From: Strongylocentrotus droebachiensis
Taxonomy: Eukaryota > Echinodermata > Echinoidea > Camarodonta > Strongylocentrotidae
Direction of reading: 5' to 3'
Assembly: GCA_035222895.1 (NCBI GenBank)
Contig: JAVYIG010001603.1
Coordinates: forward strand, 124,001-188,000
DNA: 64,000 nt
Of the stretch, positions 46,965 through 59,536 are shown one piece after another (the stretch's first letter is position 1; the number at the start of each line of letters is the position of its first letter). Position numbers and translations under genes: made by a program. Under the pieces are notes generated by a model. That model was not told the DNA's origin. It saw nothing but the letters and a program-made list of their open reading frames with translations, and ran no database searches.

Positions 46965-49064
46965 GGAGGATGGCGTCACCGGTCACCGGTCTTTCTCGCT
47001 GAATGAAATATAAATCAATAAGGTAAGCAACCCGGGAAATGATGTGGAAGAGGGTCGTGATGCCTTTTTTCTTTTTGTATACGTTTCATTTCCCCTTGTC
47101 CCCATTCTATCCTTTTCTATTATCTTTCCTTTTCCCCTTTTCACGATTGGATGGGAGACACATGCCCCCCTCTGTCGTAGCTGCACCGCTGATCACCACC
47201 AATCTGTCTCACCCCCATATTGACTCTTGTGTTGTTGCCCACGGTCATTCATATTTGTTGTAAACATGTCTCCCCCTGGTGTAAACACGGTGTTGATGCA
47301 TGTGCCTGGAAGAACTCTCTTGCCACTCTCCAAAGTTCAAACTAGGAGCGTGCTTACATCCTTTCTTCCCCCATCGACCACATCTTCAGACGGCATGGAT
47401 TTCGGCCAGGGTCGGGCCGGAGCACGTGGGGATGCTTTCCAGGCATCCCCAGGCATCTAGCGGTAGAGCAAGTGCTATAGGATGGGGAAGGAGGGACTCG
47501 CACTTCACCAAATTTATTGTAAAGAAATTGTTTAAATATGCAACGTTATCAGCCATGAAGTAAATCAAAATCTACCCCGAAAAATAAAGAGAGGGAGTGG
47601 TTAATAAAATAGAAAGAAATTAGAAGTAACTTATATCTCACTAAGTAAGGGTGGGTTAGTTAAAGGGGGGAATGGAAGCATAGTTGTTTATTGTTGTCGA
47701 GGAAAGGCGTCAAATAGAAAAGCTGTACTTACAAAAACGAACTACAAAGCAAATGTTACTTTTGCAAAAGGCCGAAAAAGGATCAAGCTCCACCAGTATG
47801 ATGGAAAAATCAACGAAAAATCAAGTCTCACTTTGAGAAAGTAGGGAACAGGAGAGCGGGTAGGTGAAAATAAAAGATTGCAACAGACTCCACTCCCATC
47901 CCCTCCCTTGCATACAAATCTAGAGACACCGCGGTTCCTTGGAATCAAGCAGCCATATGGCTGGAGGTATAGGGAGTGTTTTTTGCGACTTTTCCTGCTA
48001 GCCCGGTCGATTCAGACACACTCACGAAGCAAGAAAATCAGTTTAAAGGGTGGCGACGATATCCAGGATAGGGCAACGCTTACCATTGAGTTCGATTTTC
48101 CTCTGAAAGCGATGTGAGATGCGAGCGTTGTTTGTTACAGAAGTGGCAATACAAACCTGATATATATGTCAATCAATATATGGGACTGAGGTGGAAAACA
48201 CTTCTATCTCCCGGATAGAGAATGTTTTCGTAACCAGAGAAAGTACTTGGACTGGCAGTGGATATTTCTTGTGGTATAATTGCAAGATCTTGTCTACGAT
48301 ACTGGTATTTTTGTCATCAATATAATGAGGCCAAGCATCGTGTTACAATAGGTTGCGTGATTTCTTATGTTTACAAAAATGAATAAACTTTACACTCTAA
48401 TGTAAATAAGTAAGCATTGGGCAGCTCTGGACAGATTTCGCTTTCTAAGGCCAAGTAACATTGATCTCAAGTTTGTAGTCCGGATTTTTTTTTTTTTAAT
48501 ATTTTTTTTTAATGAAGGAGGGAAGGAGGTCGATTTATTTGATAATCAATTTTTTGTTTCCTATAAAATTAAAGATGCCATTGGGTTAATTTAAAAACAT
48601 TAAAACAAAAACATTGATTTGGATTGTATTGGCTGACTACAGAGGCACAAAACAATGTGAAATTGCTTTGTAATTATTAGGGATTTTTTTAAACCAATTG
48701 TATTGATGTTGCCAGATACTTTTTTTATTAATAAAAACATAAAGATTAGGACGAGCCGAAAAGAGGAAGGGGGAGGGGGACGAAAAACGCAGAATCAAGT
48801 TTAATTGGCCCCAAACAGTCAATATCATGGAAACAATGACAACTTAATGGAAAATCTAATAAAAACAACTTAAATTGCATTTCATGAAACGTGCGCGTCA
48901 CTCCGATTCCGAGATTAATTCGCTGAGCACATTCTCTGAAAAGCAGCACGAGGTAGTGTCAATAAGCTTTAAATAGATACGATAGGAACACACTGCGTCA
49001 GCCTTTTCTCCTTCAATAAACATTGATGTTCTTTTCTCCGACTCTAATTGAATCGACTTATTGA
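46964..49064. other. Non-coding, no gene seen
   Basis: Only short ORFs without recognisable domains, T-rich runs at about 48487-48512, and no clear repeat pairing with the rest of the window. Confidence 0.5.
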
Positions 49065-49426
49065 AGGGATCCGATTCTGAAACAAAATTATGGATTTAGC
49101 TCATGCTGCAATGATAATTATAAACATTTAGGTCAGTCAGGAACTCCATGACTTTTACAAGCCGATCGCCTGTCTGATTTTCAAGATATTTATGATTGGA
49201 ATTACAATTTTTGAAAACCGTTTGCCAAACGGTTTTCATAACACTACAGTCTATTGGGGAAAACGAGTATGGCAAAACCGGTCACTCAAAGATTTTTACT
49301 TTTTTGAGGCACTTCTCGATCATTTTGAAGCGCGATTTTGTTAGGGCTTCAATGTTACACCATATCACAGACACCGATAACACGTAGGGCCGTGCATCTC
49401 ATATTTAACATTGTTAAACGATCCCT
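49065..49426. mobile_element. TTAA-target MITE, family with 27674-27935
   Basis: Ends AGGGATCCGATT and its counterpart GATCCCT, followed by TTAA (49427-49430); the other flank is TTGA, a one-base decay. It carries ACACGTAGGGCCGTGCATCTC, matching the inverse of the 27.7-kb copy. Confidence 0.7.
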
Positions 49427-49950
49427 TTAAGGAGGTAAAGCTTTTCATAAACACCATCACACCCACCATTACTCCACCACGTTACACAAACTCAAAACCT
49501 TAATCAAAACGAATCTTTGGCATAATCTAAATAGAAAATTGCCCTTTGCTCAGCCGTTATTGTCTCTGTCAACATTCAGTGCTCACCACGTCCACACAAG
49601 CTCTCTCGACCAGGAAAGGTAAAGATCTAAATTTGGCGTTAATGCGCTGTCCTACTTTTTCATCACGTGACACAATACTACGTGATGTGCCGCTTTTGAA
49701 AGGAGGCACGCGTTTCTACGACTCCTCCTTTTTTTGTTAACACCCACCCACATTGGATTTCTTGTTTATGAATGACTTTCAAAGTTTAAAGGGAATTTCG
49801 ACAAATTTTGTTGTGGTCGTTTGAGATTAACCTTAGGCTTCCATGTTTTTTTTCTTCTACGAAGTAAATTCATTCGCATGAGCTTTCCTATACTGCATTG
49901 ACGACTCTAAATATAGATAGATGCTTTGTTAGTAAACCCCATTTCATTAA

Positions 49951-50488
49951 AGCTACAATGTCCCTTTTGCAGGCCAGAAAATGAAAAGGTTAAATTCCCA
50001 CGGCATTTGAAAGATAATACTAGTTAAGAACTTCCTTAAAAAAAGGACGTCTTGAAAATGTCTTTAAGTGGGAAAATAACGACTATTAGTTCTTAAACCG
50101 ACTTAGGAGCTATATAACAAGTAAGTATTAGTCTGATTTTTCAGATAATTGTACCGAATAGTCGTACGTTTTTTTGCTGCACAAAAATTCATTCACTTAA
50201 TTTTGGCCATTACAAGAAGTGGGTTATTGATGTAGACAAATGCTCATGTACCCTTTGCAGCTCATTTTATGTATGTTATTATCAAATAAGGAAAAAAAGC
50301 CAGTCAGTCACTTAATAGTGTCTGGCAGTGAAGTCTAGCAAGTAAACGGGTTTCCTTCCATAATTTAAATATTAGGACACTGCTAACGTTCTAATTTCAC
50401 AGATAGGACATACGCAGATATGACATATTCGTAATTCCTGCAAAGTTCTACAGAATTTGATGTTGGCTGCAAGAGGGACATAGAATCT
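49951..50488. mobile_element. TTAA-target non-autonomous transposon, family B copy 1
   Basis: The 538-bp element is flanked by TTAA (49947-49950, 50489-50492), with inverted ends of the type CTACAATGTCCCTTTTGCAG. Extended similarity to 56789-57302, including GGAAAATAACGACTATTAGT and AAGAAGTGGGTTATTGATG. No ORF. Confidence 0.82.
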
Positions 50489-50984
50489 TTAATGTAGTTA
50501 TTATGTCATAATTTCAATCTTGCAATGTCCCGAGTTATTCAAGTAAGGTGAGAATTAGTGAAATTCCTCTCACAAACTTTTGGCTAGTCATAGAACCATT
50601 GTTTATTTAAGAAATTATGCATAGAATGAGTAAAATGTATTTTACCTTAACAATAACACATTTCGATATAAGGTTAAGGGCATTTGTATACTTTTTCAGT
50701 TCATATAGTCTCAGACAATACATTTCTTCTTCCAGTTGAGTTCCGGTCTCTAAAATAGAGTATTTTAAGTATACTTTGTGCGGTGCTTTTGTGGCCTGTA
50801 CAGGGTGCGGCTGCGAAACTGTCCTTCTAATAAAAGTTGAATTGTTGATTTGATTTTCGTTCCCTGCTAATATTTTGCTCCATAAGAATGATAGCGAATT
50901 TTGTTGAATTATGGAAATTGACTTTGCAAGGAACGGACTCTAACAATATCCAAAATAAGTTGATATGAAGTTACCTAACATTTT

Positions 50985-51265
50985 ATTTTCTCCAAATAAG
51001 CCTGATGTTTTCAAGATCTACTTCATGATTTGATGACATAAGGAAGTTTATCGTTGGCTAAAGCTGACTTGAATGGCGTCACGTAATTGTTGCAGAGTCG
51101 ACCTACATTTTTTTTTCTCGAGTAAGCCTGATGCCTTCAAGGACTACTTAAGGGTGTGACCTGGTGATGACATAAGATAGTTTATCGTTACTTAACCTGA
51201 CTTGTTGCTAAACCTGACTTGTATTGCGTCACGTAATGAGTGTTGCAGAGTCGACCTACATCTTA
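50985..51265. repeat. Tandem duplication, period ~125-150 bp
   Basis: AAGCCTGATG...GATGACATAAG...GTTTATCGTT...GCGTCACGTAAT...TGCAGAGTCGACCTACAT occurs twice in the same order. The second copy has an extra internal CTGACTTG repeat. Confidence 0.8.
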
Positions 51266-51465
51266 CTATTCATTTTGATGATGTAGATAATTCCGTATCG
51301 GAGATTTTTTTTTATTTTAGTTTTTACCGCCGTCTCGCTTAATCCCTAAAAATACTTAACGTAATAAATCATTTCCTTTCATGCTATCTGTCTTGGGAAC
51401 CGCTCAGTTTATCTCAATGATTATTTTATGACGAGTGTTAAACAAGTGGCGGCCTATTATTTAAA

Positions 51466-52035
51466 GGGCCACTCTAACCAAAAACGGGATAAAATGAAAA
51501 AAGGACACGTTGAATAATTTTTGACGGAGATTCCGAACATGACAATGATTTTTCTTAGAAATCATCAAAATCTAGCTTTACAAATGACGACTGTGAACGC
51601 TCAGAAAGAAGCCCAGTTTCGGTGATGACGCATTTGACGTCACTGCAGGCGCCTGTCCGGTGAAAATGAGGGTGATTTAGGCATTAAAATGTCTTTAAAA
51701 AGGCAAACTATGATATTAATTGAAAAAAGACATTTATCCGAGAAATAATATGCACTTGATAATCCCAGTACGTTTCTGGCAATTTCGTCATTCCTTATTA
51801 TGATATTATCAAATAGGACATGCCCGCAATGACAAATGCGTCATCAAGCCACGTGACCGTATTACCTTTTTTCGAGGGGCGTAGCCCAGCAAGCGTGAGA
51901 ACTGTGAAAATGGATGGTTATTATAAAATTCTTGGTCAATTTAGAGATTTTCTGAAAAATCAGAGGCTGGAATATTAATAAGTAAAGGTGTATTCATGTT
52001 TTGAAAGGCTATGTTAGTTGGGTTATAGTGGCCCT
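51466..52035. mobile_element. TTAA-target non-autonomous transposon, family C
   Basis: The 570-bp element has inverted ends AGGGCCACTCTAACC and its inverse GGGTTATAGTGGCCCT. It is flanked by TTAA at the left (51462-51465) and TTAC at the right. The interior is non-coding but has CpG-bearing words such as GATGACGCATTTGACGTCA. Confidence 0.75.
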
Positions 52036-52039
52036 TTAC

Positions 52040-54262
52040 TTTTTTTTTCTCTCTCTTTATTTCATTTGTTCTTAACCTCCCACCACGTTTGTCAACTATT
52101 TATTTCTTTAAACTTTTTTAAAAATAAAAAATCCCCTTGAGCCTCTTTCTCTGATCCCAATTTGATTCTACCGCACCCCATCATTCTTTGGCAATTTTAC
52201 TTTTCTTCTTTTTGTTTGCAACCCATCTGTATTCGGTGATTTTGTTGATTTTTATTCTCAATTAATGATTCTAAAGATCATAAGGCAAGTAAAGTTTATT
52301 GATATAAAAGCAATAGTTGAACAGTTCGACTGTTGCTTTTGGAATTCTTTGCGCCATCAGATTATGGCATGCAGGGTCCACACAAGCATGTTAACTGTTT
52401 CGATAATGATTCTATATGGACATGAAGAAACTCATGTTATAAAAAGCGGTTTATCGGAAAGGTACAGCGTTTAAAAAAAAAAAGGGGGGGGGGAGGTAAA
52501 CTCAAAATAATGAACTCAAAATACAATTTAAGACAAGACTCTGGTTGCCACGGACTCAGAGAATCGACCTCTATTTGCGTTCTAATGTTTTTGTGTACAT
52601 GCAGTTTTAAGATCTTATTCATACTTTATTAGTTCAAAATATCAAATGTAAAAAAAGATTTATTTTTTTCTAGATTATTTGTTTCAGACTTCATTTGACA
52701 CCGGTATCTCTCTTTTCACCGTTTTTCGTGTTTGGCATGGTAACTATGTAATGTAAGTAAATCAGCATCCTGATCACGCAATCTCTATCACCATAAATGT
52801 GCTTTGTGCTGGCATCTTTTTGAATGAAAGCGTTGACGTCATGTTCGTGCCATATTTAATCACGTACCCTAGGCCTTCATTTACGGGTGCAGGTTGAAGA
52901 GGATTGGAGATGACGATGGGGGTACTTATGAGAGAAAGACGTGCAGGGATCACCTTGACTCTTCAAAAGGGACATGGCACCGTCGGACATTGTCGAGCAT
53001 TGATGACGTCGAAAAGTCAAGAGTCGGAGAGGGTAAAGAGTCAATTGCCGGGGTGAGACATTGCCCAAAGTTATCTTGGACAGAGTGGTGGATGGTTGAA
53101 GAGGAGAGGTGCTGGACCATAATGAATGGGGAGGTAGTGAAGGGCATAGTGTTGTGGTGGTGGTGGTGGTAGAGGTCGGGGATAGTGGTAGGTGGTCATG
53201 CTAGTGATGGTGACAGTGGAGGCTACAGCCTACGAAACCGGCAGTGTTGGTCTCGTTGGTCCACATAAGCCCCCTTTCCAGAGGACCGGTTCACTCGACC
53301 GATTGCCCACGAGGCCGACCTCATTTTCTATCTTCCCTTATTTCTTTGTTTTGTCGGTCTCAGAGGTTGTAGGTTTTGTGGTCTGTCGGTTTCGTAGACC
53401 TTCATCAGTGCCGTTCTTGAGGGCTGTATGTCTACCGACTCCGGTGGTGGATGAGGGGCTAGGTTGTCTGCCTCTCTCTTTAAGTTACTTGATTCACTTT
53501 GTGCAAATCCCAAAAATATATACCATTTTGGGCCTATGAAAGGAAACAGAACTATACCAAATAACTTCGTGTTTTTAATTGAATTGATCACAACTCCCTT
53601 TGCCATCCTAACAATCAAAGAATCCGACAACATAATAATTTCAATATATATCAATATAATGGGCCTTCTGCCCTATTTACGCCTTACCATGTATATCTTA
53701 ATCTTTTGATATTTGATTTGGAATAAAAAAAACTAGTAGTGTATTGACCGTTTCTCTTTTCTCTTCTGTCAACCCCCTTCCCTGTCTCAACCATTCATCT
53801 TTCTCTCTCTCTTTCTTTTCCCCTCCAGAGATGCCAGTTAGAATTGATCTGAGGGCTTGAAAATCACCTAGGATGAGCTATTTGTACACACACAAAAAAG
53901 CCTAAACTATGGCCTGAAAATAACTTGCCAGTGCCTGAAAACCGGGCATCCCTGCCCCTCCATATCTAGCTCTCCAGTTAATTCTTTCCAAATCTATCTC
54001 CAGTTCTCTCTCTATCTCACATTGACTTTATACGGACAAAATGAGATTTTATTAATGATTGATTACATGAGAGGGTGATATGGTATTAAATGTCATGAAA
54101 CGACTTCAGGTGCAAATCGCATCTCGAGATTACCAACTTGAAATTGAAACCCAGGTGAGACCCAAGTGACCGACTTTGTTTTCAGAATCGATTGGTCATG
54201 CTTTAAGAGTTGACCGACTATAGGCCATTATCATTCAAGAGATGGCAACAGCTATCCCACCT
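52040..54262. other. Non-coding, no gene seen
   Basis: Contains a short (TGG)n tract at about 53153-53170 and an inverted pair of words (CCTACGAAACCGGCAG at 53230, inverse-like GTCGGTTTCGTAGACC near 53385). ORFs of up to 115 codons lack recognisable domains. Confidence 0.5.
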
Positions 54263-54266
54263 TTAA

Positions 54267-54950
54267 GGCCCGGTCACACAGGGAGGACGCATGGGGAACG
54301 CACGGCCAGCGCATGGGAAATTTGCAATTTTGGCCAGTGCGTTGTCGTGCGCCCAACTTTTGACACCAAATGCATAGCGTGTTGCTAGCGCGCTGAGCGC
54401 ATACAGGGCGCATACAGTACGCATACAGACCGTACCCAGAGCGCACATGATAACAACTTCCACGAATGCACAGCGTGTTGCTAGCGCGCTGGACGAATGG
54501 TCCACGCATGCACCGCGTTCTACGACGCACGGCCAGCGCATTGGAAATCGGAAAGGCCGTGTGCCTCACTTTTGTCATGATTTTGGAAAAGCTAGCGAGC
54601 TGACACAAAATGCACAGCGTGTAGCTAGCGCGCTGTGCGTATACATGGCGTGTGCCCCGCGTATGTCTGGCGCTGGTCTAGCGCGCTCAACGCACGTCTG
54701 GCGTGCCTTTGGCGTGTACATTCATGCGTCGAGCTCCGCGCACACTTTTGAGCATGCTCAAAAAATCCCGACGCACACAGCGAATGACGACGAATGCATA
54801 GCGCTGGTCCAGCGTTGGTCCAGCGCGCTCGACGAACGAGTAACGAGTGATGACGCACGCCTAGCGAACGACAACGCACTGGCCAAAATTGGAAATTTTC
54901 CATGCGCCGGCCGTGCGTACCGCATGCGTCCCCTCTGTGTGACCGGGCCA
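54267..54950. mobile_element. CpG-rich transposon with long GGCCCGGTCACACAG inverted repeats
   Basis: The 684-bp element has imperfect terminal inverted repeats of about 90 bp, starting GGCCCGGTCACACAG at the left and ending TGTGTGACCGGGCCA at the right. TTAA lies immediately outside both ends (54263-54266, 54951-54954). The interior repeats words such as CTAGCGCGCTG at least five times in both orientations and is far richer in CpG than its surroundings. A 193-codon ORF at 54447-55028 runs through it and out of it and looks like a by-product. Confidence 0.8.
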
Positions 54951-55318
54951 TTAACGAGCTTTGCTGTGCTTCATCTATTTTTACGATGTCCTAGTTTACC
55001 TCCAAATAGTTTACCTCAAATGGGTTGATGGATAAGATGAAGAAAACTGTTCATTTATTGGGACATCAATACGTTGATTATAGGTATCTATTACCAAGAG
55101 ACAAGGATGAAATAACCGATGGTGATTAAAATCCTATTCCCTCTGGTAAACAGATTGGTGAATGGAGATATAGAGTATGCTTAATCTAATGTTAATTGAA
55201 ATGATCTAGCTCATTTGCTTGCCGTCTGTCGTTTCAGTTGATGCAATTAACCCAAGACGTTCCTTATCATACGAATCATTTGACTTCTATTTGAACTCTA
55301 TTGACCATGCGCTATTAA

Positions 55319-55530
55319 AGGGGGTGTAGCATGACGAGACTATGTGTCTTTCCTGTGGCCCGACTCGGGATCATACGACTAACGGACGACGCGATACGCG
55401 AAACCGAAGCGTGAGGAGAAGTTCGGTCTGTTTCGCGAAAGCTAGCGCGCTGAACGTTAATCAAGTCCATTCGTTTACGTGCAGTTGTCCAAAAGAAGTC
55501 GTAGATGGCGTTAACCAGCTACACCCCCCT
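55319..55530. mobile_element. Kolobok-like TTAA-target MITE
   Basis: A 212-bp element with ends AGGGGGTGTAGC and its inverse GCTACACCCCCCT and perfect TTAA on both sides (55315-55318, 55531-55534). AGGG-type ends with TTAA fit Kolobok. Its interior has CpG-rich words, one (GCTAGCGCGCTGA) shared with the element at 54267-54950. Confidence 0.78.
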
Positions 55531-56788
55531 TTAAGTGTATGAAACATAATACAGGCCAGTGTTTTGCATTGGTCTATAACCAAGAACAAAAAAGGTAAAA
55601 GAGTATCAAGAAATGATATACAGTGTATGCATTGGAGAAAGTCGTCGCATCGTATTTCGTTGTGTTTGTTTACGACAAAAAGGGTATTCAAAAAATATAT
55701 CATAAATCCCACATAACCACTTGAGGATCACCACTGACCACGGATGTACCGTAGCCTGACCGATACGATAGAGAAAATTGAAGATGTATGCACATACATG
55801 TATAAATAATCCATCCTCATAAATCACTATGGCTTCATTTGCTAAAAGCTTTCAAGATTTATTTTTCCTGCCAGGCACTTCGTGTATGTTGTGCTTTTTA
55901 TATTAAAGAAAAAAGAGAAAAGAGAAGAAGAAAAAAATCGGGAGAATAAAACTCGAGGGGCATTACGATTCCAGTGTCTTATGCTCTGTATTATTCAGCT
56001 GACTAATTACAAAACGTTTCCTTTATTCGTATGATCATAATAATCACATTTACATTTATTCATTGCCCAAGTTAACGACGGCGTTTGCAAATGTTTTTTG
56101 TCCTTAATGCCTTCAAAATAAATTGATTTAATATTCCTAAAGTGAACAGTAACCCCTATTAAGTAAGAATTGGCCAGAAAATAAAACATCAATCATTGTC
56201 TTTCCACCCATTTAATGGTTAGAGGCACATGGCGAATATCGTCATTATTTTACTTCCTACTTTAGAATATCAAGGAAAGGTCTACTAAATGTGGATATAT
56301 ATATATATAGCACCCAACCAGGTATTAAATCCAAAGATTTCTATTTATGTTCTTAAATGGTGTGTATTGACTTGCTGAAGAATACACCTGTAAAGATCAA
56401 TTCATCAGACTGTTTTTTAGTCCGTGTCATCCCTCAATAAAATGACTCTAAATTGATCGGAGGCTATAAAGATCCCTCCAGATCAGAACTCATCTCTTGA
56501 GAAAGTGAATTTCCTTTTCAAGATGACCATTTATTTTGCCAGATGCACTTTTCCAAAAATACGCCTCTCCATATTCATTTGATATACAGCTGCAACATTT
56601 CCTGGTTTTACGGACGGGCGTGGGCGAAAGTGTTTTTATTTTCTTTTACTTTCGAGTATGATGGGGTTGAACCGAGAGCCTTGGTCATTTACAAATGAAT
56701 TAATGCGGCACAAATTTTTCATATCATCTTTATGAACCTATTATCCTTTCAAAAAGTGAAGGTAGGAAATTCCAAAAGTGGGCTATTA

Positions 56789-57302
56789 AGGTACTATGTC
56801 CCATTTGCAGGCCAAAAAAATGAAAAAGTTAAATTCCAACGGGATTTCAAAGATAATACTAATTTAGAACTTCCCTAAAAAAGGTGGGGCTTGAAAATGT
56901 CTTCAAGTGGGAAAATAACGACTATTAGTTGTCAAATCGACTTAGGAGCTATAGACCTAATCATTAATAGTCTTGATTTTCAGACCATTGTACTGAATGG
57001 CCATACGGTTTTATGCTGCGCAAAGTTTCAATCAGTTTAATTTTGGCCATCACAAGAAGTGGGTTATTGATGTAGACAAAATGTTCATGTACCCTTTACA
57101 GCTCATTTTATGTAGGCCTATGTTATTATCAAAGAAGAAAAAAAGCCAGTCAGTCTAGCAAGTAAACGGGTTTCCTTGCATAATTTGAATATTAGGACAC
57201 TGCTAACATTTAAATTTCACAGATAGGACATACATGACATATTCATAATTCCTGCAAAGTTCTACAGAATTTGAGGTTGGCTGCAAAAGGGACATAGTAC
57301 CT
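56789..57302. mobile_element. TTAA-target non-autonomous transposon, family B copy 2
   Basis: Flanked by TTAA (56785-56788, 57303-57306). Ends GGTACTATGTCCCATTTGCAG and the inverse CTGCAAAAGGGACATAGTACC. Its ends match each other better than those of copy 1. Non-coding. Confidence 0.82.
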
Positions 57303-58129
57303 TTAAAGTGATCCATAAACTGAAAAATAAAATGGATTGATTGTAGCAACAGAGGAAAACGAGATCCCCTCAGATCATGCGATATTTGGGTACATAAAAC
57401 GAAACAGCATCGCCCAACGCAATCATTAGACGAACTTTTCTACCTCTGCTATTTACTTTTTGAACCCAGTAATTTTATCATCTACCAATAAAAATACAAT
57501 AACCATTTGATTTTACGTTTGGGTGAAATTAACTAAAATAGTGGGCATTGGATTTCATCGAAATTATATATTCTTTCTTTCTGAAATAGTTTTTTTTCTT
57601 CTTCAAGTATTCATAGACTTCTCTTGTGCGTCGTTCAAATGGCTCGAGTGAAACCCGAGCCTGAGCTTTAGAAGCGCAACCCGAGAATGAGACTTCGAGA
57701 TTTAGGAAAAACACTTTCACAAGAGAATCACCAATCGATCAGTCAGGCGCATGCATGTGCCCGAGAAGTGAAAGATAAATCTTGTTTTAAGTAAGATAAA
57801 GAGCAAAGCAGAGGAGATTTAGGATAAACAAGTGCATGGGCCTTAGATGTATCAGGAGATTGGATTGAAAGTAAAATATACCTCCTAAAGGAAATGGAAG
57901 GCTGATTTGTCGAAACGTTTTCAATTATATAAATGATAAACAACACCTAAACAGGTTGTCGAGAAATCATTTACTGAAAATGGAAGTCAACACTTGACGT
58001 TATAATAATGTTAGGTTGATATGACGCTTAATACATCGACGATACTCTAAGAACTTTATACAGATTTCCCCGGTGATCTGTTTAAGGCGTGTCCGCACAT
58101 AATATTGTATGCACATTCTCAACTCTACT

Positions 58130-58346
58130 AGGGTGCATTCCAGCCAGTCACCATTTTACAACGTTGAGCAAACTACACTAACGTTCACATCCTTCCAGGT
58201 ACTCGCTTAATACCTAGGTGGAATGTGAAAATGCATATTAATGTCTTGCCAAAGGACATTACTACCCGAGTATCGGGCCGGGATTCGAACCCATCAACCC
58301 TTGGATTGAGAGTCAAGTGAAAAAATAACTGCACCACGACAGCTCC
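58130..58346 (-). mobile_element. tRNA-derived SINE
   Basis: The minus-strand head GGAGCTGTCGTGGTGCAG, B box GGGTTCGAATCCC, junction CCTTTGGCAAGACATTAAT, then CACCTAGGTATTAAGCGAG and TACCTGGAAGGATGTGAACG. Same family as the elements at 18944 and 33366. 3' boundary approximate. The neighbouring 57310-58125 and 58350-59535 show no gene. Confidence 0.78.
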
Positions 58347-59536
58347 AATACAAGACATAATTTAAGAAATACCTATACAGTTATTTTATTAGGCAACAGA
58401 CTGTATTTGCAAACGGTAAGTGTACGTCTGAGATTTTTGTTTGATATTTAAATTTTGTCAGCTATTTTTTTAATTTTTTTAATAGGACAGCACTAGTCTT
58501 TTATTTTCTCGACATTTTCTGATAACCTGACATGAAAAGAATGAGAAATCTCACAATAATATTACTTTCAAACTTTACCAGAACCCATCATTCTCTTAAT
58601 AATATGTATTTTCAACTGATAAATGACCTCTCCGGTGTGATGACCACTGAAGGAGAGTACCTGATCCTCAAACGACCATAGACACAAATACATAGAAATA
58701 TACAGGCTTTCTAAGGATCATCTGGGATCAGGTTGAAGAAGGGTGTACAATGCGATCTATGACTTTTGCATGGAAGGTAATGGCAAGGTGAGATGGAGGA
58801 ACGCGTGGACAATGGAATATGATTAATGGGGATGGTTGAGAGGAAATTCAAGAATATATCAACCTTCCGGTTGCTTTCTTCGCCTCTTTTGCCTCACGTA
58901 CAAGTTTACGCAAAACAACAGGCACCACCTTACGGAAAGATTGCTCTATGCAATACTTTGGTTTCCAAAATTGTCCATTCTGGTCTTGATGTGTTACGTG
59001 ACAATCCTGTAACACCGATACAATTTCATTTTGCACGGGAAACAATGTATACCATGATGAAGACAAGTGGCGCAGGGAGATTATTTGTGTGGCAAATAAA
59101 GAGTTTTAAAAAAAGTAATGTAATAATTATTTTGAATGTTACTATAGAGATTACTGACATCTAAAAACGCATTCAAAAGCACGAGATAAAAACTTAGTTT
59201 TGTGTAAAATAATTTGAAAAAATATCTGTCATAAAAGTTTCATGTGTAAAAATTACTTTTAGTTCAACCAAATCTCATTTTCGTCAACATTAACGTACAT
59301 ATTATATCTTATAAATTATGTCATTCATATTTGTGATATTATGGGAGAACCTTTTACTGTGTCGTTATATAATTATGTTTGAAACCAATAAATTATTCTT
59401 GAAAAGAAAGTAAATAGCCTTATTTGTTGCGGTAAAATTCTTTTGCACATCCTATGTTATTATGAAGTTGCATTTTCTGTCTATGTCATGTATGGAAAAA
59501 CAGAGATGGCAGATAAACATATGGACGAAAACGGAG

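Noticed and set aside
54447-55028. 193-codon plus-strand ORF
   Set aside because: It runs through the CpG-rich inverted repeat and past the element's end, with opposite-strand ORFs of similar length; composition explains it.
58826-59164. 112-codon plus-strand ORF
   Set aside because: No recognisable family, no repeat-independent support, and stop-free length is unremarkable for this much AT-rich DNA.
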